The notes below the pieces were generated by a model, which saw only the letters and a program-made list of their open reading frames with translations, was not told where the DNA came from and did no database searches. Position numbers and translations under genes: made by a program. Shown one piece after another: positions 1-5,543 of a DNA stretch of 8,562 nt (position 1 is its first letter; each line of letters begins with the position of its first letter). The stretch covers positions 7,114-15,675 of the forward strand of contig JAHZFN010000294.1 of NCBI GenBank assembly GCA_019421315.1. The letters are read 5' to 3'. Source of the stretch: Peptococcaceae bacterium. Its GTDB lineage: Bacteria > Bacillota > Dehalobacteriia > UBA4068 > UBA4997.

Positions 1-1
1 C

Positions 2-661
2 ACAGACCAAAGAGCCAATTATGTGGCTTTTGTCAAGGAACTGCGTCAGGCAATCGGCAAAGAAAAACTCATTAATATTTCCATAATGCCACGTTCTTCG
101 GCTTCCCAAACTTGGCTTGACGGTTACGATTACGGTGGTTTGGCGGAATATGCCGATACAATTTCTTTGATGTGTTATAACGAACATTACAGCACCGGTT
201 CACCCGGTCCGGTGGCATCTTACGGCTGGACGGAAAACGTTGTTAAATACACTCTCAGTCAAGGCGTGGACAGCAAACAGATAATTTTGGCACTGGGTTC
301 TTACGGCTATGACTGGGCGGAAGGCGGCAAAGGCACCTCCGTTTATAATTCTTCGGCTTTAAGCACTGCCAAAAGCGTAGGCTCCACGGTTTACCGTGAC
401 CCTGCCAGCGGCTGTTTGTATTATGAATATACAAAAGACGACATTAAACATACAGTTTGGTTTGAGGATGCGACCAGCTTGGCACAGAAAGCCTCTTTGG
501 CTGTGGATTATGATTTGGGCGGTGTCGGTTTTTGGAAGCTTGGCAATATCACCGACAGTATCTGGGCTTCGGTTTTACAGGCAACCAATCATTCAAATGC
601 CGATAAATGGCTGAAAAAAGCGGGAACTGCCGCCAAATATCCCGAAAAGGCAGTTAATTAA
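2..661 (+). CDS. GH18-family glycosidase-like protein, C-terminal part (5' end outside window)
   Basis: The frame is open from base 2, so the first usable start (GTG at 23) is probably internal and the gene is cut by the window edge. About 219 residues remain. They match the second half of a glycosyl hydrolase 18 barrel of the YaaH/SleL spore-germination or cortex-lytic type: DRANYVAFVKELRQAI, then INISIMPRSS, then a strand and loop reading ISLMCYNEHY (the usual MAYDEHW region), SPGPVAS, then IILALGSYGYDW (usual LGIPFYGRDW) and GGVGFWKLG near the end. The catalytic DxxDxDxE motif would lie upstream and cannot be checked. The protein stops about 30 residues after the barrel, so no extra C-terminal domain is present; N-terminal LysM, SLH or copper-amine-oxidase-like domains are possible upstream. 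Likely role, by family: hydrolysis or binding of GlcNAc-containing glycans at the cell surface. No clear terminator follows. Confidence 0.88.
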   Translation, partial: TDQRANYVAFVKELRQAIGKEKLINISIMPRSSASQTWLDGYDYGGLAEYADTISLMCYNEHYSTGSPGPVASYGWTENVVKYTLSQGVDSKQIILALGSYGYDWAEGGKGTSVYNSSALSTAKSVGSTVYRDPASGCLYYEYTKDDIKHTVWFEDATSLAQKASLAVDYDLGGVGFWKLGNITDSIWASVLQATNHSNADKWLKKAGTAAKYPEKAVN

Positions 662-686
662 CATTTTGTACAGGCAGCCTTAACAT

Positions 687-715
687 TTGCGATTTCAATG
701 TAGAAAATGTAGAAT
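687..715 (+). promoter_or_regulatory. Putative sigma-A promoter for the HD-domain gene
   Basis: TTGCGA at 687-692 and TAGAAT at 710-715 are separated by 17 nt, with TG directly before the -10 box. Transcription would start near 722, giving a leader of about 45 nt that carries the AAAGGAG ribosome binding site (about 751-757). This fits a gene expressed separately from the upstream glycosidase. It was assigned by eye only. Confidence 0.45.
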
Positions 716-767
716 AAATTAAATAAATTATGAATTAAGTATATTATTATAAAGGAGCAAGCCAAAA

Positions 768-1358
768 ATGAAAGATTATATTTCCCGTGATGATGCATTA
801 AAGCTTTTGATGCAGTATAACAAAGACAGTTTTCATTTGCAGCATGCCCTGACCGTTGAAGGCGTTATGAAGTGGTATGCGGCAGAGTTGGGTTACGGTG
901 AAGATGCCGAGTATTGGGGGATTGTCGGTCTGCTCCACGATATCGATTTTGAAATGTATCCGGAAGAGCATTGCCTTAAAGCTTCCGAACTGCTTAAGGC
1001 AGGCGGTGTTTCGGAAGATATTATTCATGCCGTTTGCAGCCACGGTTACGGCATAACCGTTGATATTAAGCCCGAACATCAGATGGAAAAGGTACTTTAT
1101 GCCGCCGATGAATTGACAGGCTTGATTTGGGCAGCGGCTTTGATGCGTCCTTCCAAAAGTACCAAGGATATGGAGGTTAAAAGCCTGAAGAAAAAATATA
1201 AGGATAAAAAATTTGCCGCAGGCTGCAGCCGTGAGGTTATTGAAAAAGGTGCGGAAATGCTGGGTTGGGAACTGCCTGAGCTTTGGGGAAAAACCATTCT
1301 TGCCATGCGTTCCTGCGAGGATTCGGTTACGGAAGAATTGGCAAAAATTAAAGGCTGA
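768..1358 (+). CDS. HD-superfamily phosphohydrolase (COG2316-like)
   Basis: A 196-residue soluble protein starting at ATG 768 behind AAAGGAG. The metal-binding HD fold is visible: His26 in HALTVEGVM, the paired His57-Asp58 in GLLHDIDFEMYPEEH, His87/His92 in HAVCSHGYG, and Asp113 in YAADELTGLIWA. That spacing is the H...HD...D pattern of metal-dependent phosphohydrolases. The overall form (short, single domain, HDIDFE with EEH) is that of the uncharacterised small HD hydrolases grouped with COG2316. The substrate is unknown; family members usually act on nucleotides or phosphomonoesters, but nothing here identifies one. It appears to be a single-gene unit, with its own promoter upstream and a hairpin about 110 nt downstream. 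The length is normal and all metal ligands seem intact. Confidence 0.85.
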   Translation: MKDYISRDDALKLLMQYNKDSFHLQHALTVEGVMKWYAAELGYGEDAEYWGIVGLLHDIDFEMYPEEHCLKASELLKAGGVSEDIIHAVCSHGYGITVDIKPEHQMEKVLYAADELTGLIWAAALMRPSKSTKDMEVKSLKKKYKDKKFAAGCSREVIEKGAEMLGWELPELWGKTILAMRSCEDSVTEELAKIKG

Positions 1359-1469
1359 TTTTAATTATTTATATAATTTTTATAAAAATAATAAATGCTT
1401 GCCAAGCGGATTTGTTAATTTTTGAACAAAAAATTTAAAGAATAAGAGATTTAAATAAGAAAATTATCA

Positions 1470-1503
1470 AAAGCACCCTTATTTTTTGTAATAAGGGTGC
1501 TTT
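1470..1503 (+). terminator. Hairpin after the HD gene, probable weak terminator
   Basis: Perfect 14-bp inverted arms (1470-1483 and 1490-1503, core GCACCC/GGGTGC) enclose a 6-nt loop. The U-tract is only the three T of the stem end and then GG follows, so termination may be partial. That would allow read-through into the HPP gene, which lacks a convincing promoter of its own. Confidence 0.6.
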
Positions 1504-1553
1504 GGCGATTTGGTTATTTTAGGTTTTGGGGTTTAGCGGAGAGGGTGAAGGTT

Positions 1554-2069
1554 TTGCTTTTCGGCAAAGAATTTTGGAAAGCACTTTGGAAAAGAGTGTT
1601 TTGGGGTAAATACTTTTTGATAACAATAGAGATTTGCTGCAGCATAGGTTTTTTGGCATTTTTGGCAGACAAAGAACATATGCCGCTTTTGATTGCACCC
1701 TTTGGGGCAACGGCGGCAATGCTTTACGGCGTGCCCCATTCCCAGATGGCAAAGCTGTCCCATGTTATCTGCGGTCACTTTATTTCGGCGGCGGTTGGTA
1801 TTTTTTGTTATCGGCTGTTGGGCAATAACTGGTATTCCGTCACATTGGGTTTGAGCTTGGCTGTGATTTTGATGTTGATGACAGACACCATGCACCCGCC
1901 GGGCGGCGCCACGGCGGTGCTCTGCATTTTGAGCCGGGAGGATTTTTCTTTTCTGCTTCTGCCGTTGGGGTTGGGGCTGCTGGTTTTGACCATTGTGTAT
2001 CTTCTCGGCTGTTGGGTTATGAAGAAAACGCTGATCCGAGAAACGAAAAACGATTTTTCTGAGGATTAG
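1554..2069 (+). CDS. HPP-family integral membrane protein
   Basis: Hydrophobic protein of about 171 residues with the family signature TMHPPGGATA (His near residue 114) and the upstream motif LLIAPFGATAAMLYGVP. Four to five membrane helices are visible: FLITIEICCSIGFLAFLA, the APFGATA segment, ICGHFISAAVGIFCY, LGLSLAVILMLMT and LLPLGLGLLVLTIVYLLG. HPP proteins are small membrane proteins; some cyanobacterial and plant members have been linked to nitrite transport, but the role in Bacillota is not settled, so no substrate is claimed. The start is uncertain. The frame is open back to GTG 1497, but that lies inside the hairpin stem. GTG 1545 has GGAG only 3 nt away. TTG 1554 sits 9 nt after GAGG and is chosen here. 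No ATG occurs before 1679, which would remove the first helix. It is convergent with corA and shares its terminator. Confidence 0.83.
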   Translation: MLFGKEFWKALWKRVFWGKYFLITIEICCSIGFLAFLADKEHMPLLIAPFGATAAMLYGVPHSQMAKLSHVICGHFISAAVGIFCYRLLGNNWYSVTLGLSLAVILMLMTDTMHPPGGATAVLCILSREDFSFLLLPLGLGLLVLTIVYLLGCWVMKKTLIRETKNDFSED

Positions 2070-2100
2070 CAGAAATGATACTGTGATATTATGATAGTGC

Positions 2101-2139
2101 AAAAAAACAAGGGAGTCTGTCAGACTGCCTTGTTTTTTT
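2101..2139. terminator. Bidirectional intrinsic terminator between HPP gene and corA
   Basis: A run of seven A, then ACAAGG, a G/G mismatch and AGTCTG, a one-base loop region, and the complementary CAGACT and CCTTGT followed by seven T. The A and T runs on either side make it work in both directions. It lies 31 nt after the HPP stop and 19 nt beyond the corA stop. Confidence 0.9.
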
Positions 2140-2158
2140 GTATAAGGATACTATAATA

Positions 2159-3088
2159 TTATTTCATTTTTTTCAGCAGATAAAAACTGCAAACGCCCGC
2201 CGTCATACATAAAACAAATATCAAAAGCGTTGTCCAGGGGTTTTCGCTGAAAGGCATAGGTACGTTCATGCCGAAAAAGCCTGTGATAAATGTCGGCACG
2301 GCAACCACAATGGTGATGATTGTTAAAAAGTTCATTATGCGGTTCAGGTTGTTGCTGGTGATGGAAGAAAGAGTATCCATGGTGTTGCGGCAAATGTTGC
2401 TGTATACGTCCGCCATTTCAATAGCCTGGCGGTTTTCGATGATAACGTCATCCAGCAAATCGCGGTCTTCCTCATACATTTTCAGGGTTTTGGTACGCAT
2501 CAGCTTTTCCATAACCTTGTCGTTGGAACGCAGAGCCGTTGTGAAATACACCAAACTTTTCTGCAGATGGGATAATGTGGTCAGACCTTCGTTGCTCATG
2601 TTTTGACGGAGCGCCGCTTCCGTAACGTCGTGCCTGCGGTCAATATCACGCAGATAACGCAGATAACGGTTGGTTTCTCTTTGCAAAAGCTGGAAAATAA
2701 AGCGGGTTTTTTTGAAGGTTGCCATGTCTTTATTTTTCATCTTTGCCATGTATGAAGCAAAGTCGAATTCTTCCAAACAAACGGTAACGATGTAGTCATC
2801 GTTTAAAATAATGCCCAGAGGCATCGTTTCGTAAAAAACTTCGCCTTGTCCCGTAACGGGGATATTGACGATAATCATGATTTGGTCGTCCTCGGATTCA
2901 ACACGGGGCAACTCTTCATCATCCAAAGGATAACGCAAAAATTCTTCATAAATGCCGGTTTCTTTGGCTGCCAAAAGAATTTCTTCGTTGCTGGGGTTGA
3001 TCAGGTTGAACCAATCTCCTTTTTCGGCTTCCGTTGCTTCTTCAATTTCCAGCAAACGGTCGTCTTCACTGCGGTAAACTGTAAGCAT
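2159..3088 (-). CDS. corA: CorA-family magnesium (divalent cation) channel
   Basis: 309 residues, counted from the ATG at 3088-3086, which has AAAGGAGG four bases upstream. The frame extends 7 codons further to a TTG, but the strong ribosome binding site decides the start. The N-terminal two thirds (about residues 1-245) are the acidic, soluble alpha/beta and long-helix cytoplasmic region. The C-terminus has two membrane helices (FLTIITIVVAVPTFITGFFG and LLIFVLCMTAGVCSFYLL) joined by the diagnostic GMN motif at residues 273-275, with the external loop VPMPFSENPW typical of Bacillota CorA, and a basic KKMK tail. The family forms homopentameric channels for Mg2+ uptake (also Co2+ and Ni2+). Placement behind an M-box riboswitch strongly supports a magnesium role. 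It is monocistronic, ending at a bidirectional terminator. Nothing is truncated. Confidence 0.96.
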   Translation of the reverse strand: MLTVYRSEDDRLLEIEEATEAEKGDWFNLINPSNEEILLAAKETGIYEEFLRYPLDDEELPRVESEDDQIMIIVNIPVTGQGEVFYETMPLGIILNDDYIVTVCLEEFDFASYMAKMKNKDMATFKKTRFIFQLLQRETNRYLRYLRDIDRRHDVTEAALRQNMSNEGLTTLSHLQKSLVYFTTALRSNDKVMEKLMRTKTLKMYEEDRDLLDDVIIENRQAIEMADVYSNICRNTMDTLSSITSNNLNRIMNFLTIITIVVAVPTFITGFFGMNVPMPFSENPWTTLLIFVLCMTAGVCSFYLLKKMK

Positions 3089-3164
3089 TGTTCCTCCTTT
3101 GCCGGTCAATGCTCACAGATTATGCGATAAATTCTGAAGTGATGCAATCGATTATGCCGAAAAT

Positions 3165-3239
3165 TTATTGCAAAATATGCAGGCATTGCCCATTTGTGTT
3201 AATTTTTTCGCTGCGTAATCTCCCGGGATCCGCCTCCAT
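3165..3239 (-). CDS. Candidate translated leader peptide (24 codons) upstream of corA
   Basis: ATG at 3239-3237 is preceded, after 8 nt, by GGAGGTGA (Shine-Dalgarno at 3246-3252), an almost full match to the anti-SD and better than corA's own. The frame reads MEADPGRLRSEK, continues through INTNGQ, and ends CLHILQ with TAA at 3167-3165, 76 nt before the corA ATG. It lies inside the corA transcript, downstream of the riboswitch terminator. The peptide has no membrane segment and no family that I recognise. Its acidic and proline start (E2, D4, P5) recalls enterobacterial MgtL (which I remember as beginning MEPDP), where Mg2+-sensitive translation controls mgtA; the resemblance may be chance. 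That it is a gene is inference from ribosome binding site strength and position. Confidence 0.45.
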   Translation of the reverse strand: MEADPGRLRSEKINTNGQCLHILQ

Positions 3240-3264
3240 ATTTTTCACCTCCAAAAAAATTAAA

Positions 3265-3349
3265 AAAAGATAAAACTGTTTTGCTGTTTGGCTATACTGA
3301 AAAAATCCTAAAAAATTCTGCAAAAAATTTTGCGGCGGTTTTATCTTTT
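3265..3349 (-). repeat. Long-range 12-bp inverted repeat in the corA leader
   Basis: The arms AAAAGATAAAAC (3265-3276) and GTTTTATCTTTT (3338-3349) are perfectly complementary, 61 nt apart, and enclose a smaller palindrome GCAAAA-AA-TTTTGC (3320-3333). On the corA strand the closing arm is followed by a T-rich tract and then, 12 nt further on, the leader-peptide ribosome binding site. It could be a second, weak attenuator or a structure that presents the ribosome binding site. All-AT pairing makes its stability uncertain. Confidence 0.4.
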
Positions 3350-3387
3350 CCGGTTTCGTGTATCATGATTTTTTATTGCGTTTGGCG

Positions 3388-3418
3388 ATAAAAAAATCTC
3401 TGCCGAAATCAACAGAGA
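3388..3418 (-). terminator. Intrinsic terminator of the M-box expression platform
   Basis: On the minus strand, TCTCTG (3418-3413) pairs with CAGAGA (3402-3397) across a 10-nt loop and is followed by seven T (3396-3390). It directly follows the riboswitch. The TCTCT arm can instead pair with AGAGA at 3431-3427, which belongs to the 3' strand of the riboswitch's closing helix, so terminator and antiterminator exclude each other. High Mg2+ should favour termination. Confidence 0.85.
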
Positions 3419-3425
3419 AAAAAAT

Positions 3426-3590
3426 ATCTCTTCATCGCTGCGGTTTTGGCTCAATACAACATAGGAAAAAACCAGCTGCATTAGTTATCACCTTAATTCG
3501 ATAATAACAGCTGACCCTTTGGCATCTTTGGATGTTTCAGGGCAGCAGCGTTTCTTTGCAGAGTAACCTCACCTGGCGAGAGACTTCTAT
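3426..3590 (-). promoter_or_regulatory. M-box (ykoK leader) Mg2+-sensing riboswitch controlling corA
   Basis: Read on the minus strand, the region carries the conserved M-box blocks in order: AGGTGAGG (3574-3567), ACGCTGCTGCCC (3551-3540), CATCCAAAGATGCCA (about 3533-3519), AAGGGTCAGCTG (3518-3507), AAGGTGATAACTAATGCAG (about 3494-3475), CAGCTGG (3477-3471) and TCCTATG (3465-3459). The closing helix pairs TCTCTCGC (3583-3576) with GCGA and GAGA at 3438-3427. These blocks match the Bacillus subtilis ykoK leader as I remember it. The class binds several Mg2+ ions and shuts off magnesium-transport genes when Mg2+ is plentiful; here the target is corA, about 340 nt downstream of the aptamer. The terminator that executes the switch is annotated separately. 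Confidence 0.94.
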
Positions 3591-3597
3591 CAAATTT

Positions 3598-3626
3598 ATT
3601 ATAAACCTTTTTTTTGTATATTACCA
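3598..3626 (-). promoter_or_regulatory. Putative promoter of the riboswitch-corA transcript
   Basis: A perfect -10 TATAAT occupies 3603-3598 on the minus strand. At 17 nt spacing the -35 (TGGTAA) is poor. The start point would be near 3591, just where the M-box begins, and this agreement is the main support. Confidence 0.5.
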
Positions 3627-3699
3627 CAGTTTTTTATAAAAAATTTCGGTGTTTTTTTTGTAATAAAATTGAGTGTGCCTTTTATTGCAATAATTTTTT

Positions 3700-3728
3700 T
3701 TGTGATACAGTGTTTTTTGTGCTATAAT
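3700..3728 (+). promoter_or_regulatory. Putative extended -10 promoter for glmU
   Basis: TTGTGA (3700-3705), a 17-nt spacer, and TGC-TATAAT with the -10 at 3723-3728. It would give a long (about 230-nt), highly structured leader before the glmU ATG. A second TATAAT at 3850-3855 comes from the repeated segment but lacks a -35 at proper spacing. Confidence 0.55.
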
Positions 3729-3889
3729 GGTTTTGCAGAGGTCTTGCTTCGCAAGTTTTGGCGGCTTTGCCGCCTTGTGCGTTCCACGCACCTGCACCAT
3801 TGAACCGCAGCACAAAAATGCCCTTGCAAGCAAGCATTTTTCCTTGCGGTATAATGGTTTTGCAGGAGCCTTGCTTCGCAAGTCTTGGC
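3723..3889. repeat. Hairpin-rich element bounded by a 40-bp direct repeat
   Basis: Copies at 3723-3762 and 3850-3889 agree at 36 of 40 positions and all four differences are transitions. Each copy begins TATAATGGTTTTGCAG and contains the hairpin CTTGC-TTC-GCAAG (3743-3755; 3870-3882). Between them are GGCGGC-TTT-GCCGCC (3760-3774), GTGCGT-TCC-ACGCAC (3777-3791) and AAAAATGC/GCATTTTT (3814-3821 with 3834-3841). The block is distinctly more GC-rich than the AT-rich spacer on both sides. This is the look of a dispersed palindromic or MITE-like intergenic repeat, but no terminal inverted repeat or target duplication is evident and I do not recognise a named family. Confidence 0.7.
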
Positions 3890-3931
3890 ATTAAATAACA
3901 CAAAAAAATCATTAAATAACACAAAAAAATT
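3890..3931. repeat. 21-bp tandem duplication upstream of glmU
   Basis: ATTAAATAACACAAAAAAAT plus one base (C, then T) occurs twice head to tail at 3890-3910 and 3911-3931, ending 37 nt before the glmU ATG. It abuts the 40-bp repeat directly. It most likely arose by slippage; any effect on transcription or translation is unknown. Confidence 0.85.
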
Positions 3932-3967
3932 ATGTAAATAAAAATATTGAAAATCGGAGGTTGGCTT

Positions 3968-5344
3968 ATGAAAACAAGTGCAATTATTTTGGCGGCAGGC
4001 AAAGGTACTCGGATGAAGTCCGCTTTGCCGAAAGTTTTGCATAAGGTGTGCGGCAAAGCCATGGTTCAAATTATCATAGATAATATTGCGGCGGCGGAAA
4101 TCGGCAAAAGCTATATTGTGATCGGGCATGGCGCCGAAAAAGTTAAGGAGGTCCTCGGTGAAGAACACAGCTATGCTGTGCAGGAACCGCAGCTTGGCAC
4201 GGGTCATTGCGTTATGCAGGCAATTCCCGTTATTCCCGAAGACACAGACGGCGTTTTGGTGGTTTGCGGCGATACGCCTCTTTTGAAAGCTGAAACCTTG
4301 GCTTCTTTGAAAGAAAACTTTGTCAAAACAGGCGCCGCTTGTACAATTTTGACCGCTGTTATGCCAAACCCAACCGGTTACGGCAGAATTATCCGCAATG
4401 AAAAAGGCAATATCGTTGCCATTGTTGAGGAAAAAGATGCCACAGCAGAACAGAAAAAAATCACCGAAGTCAATACCGGAACCTATTTCTTTGATTATAA
4501 ACTGCTGAAAGAGGCACTTAATAATATCACCAACGATAACGCACAGGGCGAATATTATCTGACCGACACATTGGCTTATCTCAACCAAAAAGATCATGTG
4601 ATTGCGGGTATTGTCAGCAATGATGCCGACGAAACCATGGGTGTCAACGACAGAATTAATTTGGCAAAAGCCGACCGTTTGCTGCGTCTGAGGAAAAACG
4701 AACAGCTGATGGCGGACGGCGTAACCTTAATCGACCCGTGCTGCACATACATTGAACCGGATGTGCAGGTGGGCAGAGATACTGTGATTTATCCAAACTG
4801 CCATATCCGCGGCAAAACAGTAATCGGTGAAAACTGCGTTTTGGATGCCGACTGCCAGATAACCGACAGTACCATCGGCAATAACTGTCATCTGATCAAA
4901 GCCATTGTAAACGAATCGACAGTGGGTGATTATGCCGATATCGGTCCTTTTGCTTACATCCGCCCCAAAACATTGGTTAAAGACCATGTTAAAATCGGGC
5001 ATTTTGTGGAGGTTAAAAAATCCACCGTTGACGAAGGCACCAAAATTCCTCATCTTTCCTACATCGGCGATGCTGTAATCGGCAAAGGTGTGAACATCGG
5101 CTGCGGCACCATCACCTGCAATTACGACGGTGCACACAAATTCCAAACTATAATCGGCGACAATGTTTTTATCGGCAGCAACTCCAATCTGGTGGCTCCC
5201 GTTACCGTGGAAGAAAATGCCTATGTGGCGGCAGGCTCCACCATAACCAAAAAAGTCAGCAAGGATGCTTTGGCGGTTGCCAGAGCCAGACAGACGGAAA
5301 TTCCCGGCTGGGTGCCGCAAAAAGCCCCCAAAAAAGACAAATAA
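3968..5344 (+). CDS. glmU: Bifunctional GlcNAc-1-phosphate uridyltransferase / glucosamine-1-phosphate acetyltransferase
   Basis: 458 residues from ATG 3968, which has GGAGG 7 nt upstream; the in-frame extension to 3947 lacks such a site. The N-terminal uridyltransferase domain (about 1-230) shows LAAGKGTRM (8-16), Lys22 in LPKVLH, the QEPQLGTGH motif (72-80) and CGDTPLL (Asp102). The C-terminal left-handed beta-helix (about 250-458) has hexapeptide repeats such as VIGKGVNIG, with the acetyltransferase catalytic His at 362 in KIPHLSYIGD (E. coli His363) and GTITCNYDGAHKF, then the usual tail ARARQTEIPGW. It performs the last two steps to UDP-GlcNAc, in the cytoplasm, using acetyl-CoA and UTP, feeding peptidoglycan. 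Both active sites look complete. It is followed by prs on the same strand, the order seen in Bacillus, but with a 199-bp gap. Confidence 0.98.
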   Translation: MKTSAIILAAGKGTRMKSALPKVLHKVCGKAMVQIIIDNIAAAEIGKSYIVIGHGAEKVKEVLGEEHSYAVQEPQLGTGHCVMQAIPVIPEDTDGVLVVCGDTPLLKAETLASLKENFVKTGAACTILTAVMPNPTGYGRIIRNEKGNIVAIVEEKDATAEQKKITEVNTGTYFFDYKLLKEALNNITNDNAQGEYYLTDTLAYLNQKDHVIAGIVSNDADETMGVNDRINLAKADRLLRLRKNEQLMADGVTLIDPCCTYIEPDVQVGRDTVIYPNCHIRGKTVIGENCVLDADCQITDSTIGNNCHLIKAIVNESTVGDYADIGPFAYIRPKTLVKDHVKIGHFVEVKKSTVDEGTKIPHLSYIGDAVIGKGVNIGCGTITCNYDGAHKFQTIIGDNVFIGSNSNLVAPVTVEENAYVAAGSTITKKVSKDALAVARARQTEIPGWVPQKAPKKDK

Positions 5345-5479
5345 CAACAAAAAAACAGGAAAATGCGGAAAATAAAGAAAAACATCTACAAATATCCGCA
5401 AATTTATGTTAAAATGGTTATGTTAAAAAATAATGGTGTATGTTGGCAAATTTTGCAGCTTATGCCTTAATCAAACGGA

Positions 5480-5485
5480 TATAAT
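5480..5485 (+). promoter_or_regulatory. Possible -10 element of a prs promoter
   Basis: A perfect TATAAT at 5480-5485 lies 58 nt before the prs ATG, with no convincing -35 at 16-18 nt. A second candidate, TGT-TAAAAT, is at 5407-5415. The 199-bp glmU-prs gap has no terminator, so prs may also be read from glmU. Confidence 0.3.
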
Positions 5486-5543
5486 CCATTTACTTGATTA
5501 TTTATTGATTGTTAGTGAAAAAACGGATTGGAGAGAAAAAGTA

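Noticed and set aside
3221..3232. Adjacent CCCGGG and GGATCC sites resembling a cloning linker
   Set aside because: The sites overlap (3222-3227 and 3226-3231), unlike a real polylinker, and sequence on both sides is normal AT-rich leader, so vector contamination is unlikely.
3722..4597. Long minus-strand open frame across the glmU 5' end and its upstream repeats
   Set aside because: It is antisense to a certain glmU coding region, lacks a ribosome binding site, and its protein is low-complexity Cys/Asn/Phe-rich text typical of a shadow frame.
5364..5400. TGCGGA/TCCGCA inverted repeat after glmU as a terminator
   Set aside because: Arms of 6 bp with a 25-nt loop and no U-tract; glmU to prs read-through is more likely.
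5440..5484. 14-codon frame (MLANFAAYALIKRI) upstream of prs as a leader peptide
   Set aside because: There is no Shine-Dalgarno sequence before the ATG and no attenuator hairpin after it; its stop overlaps a TATAAT that may be a -10 box.
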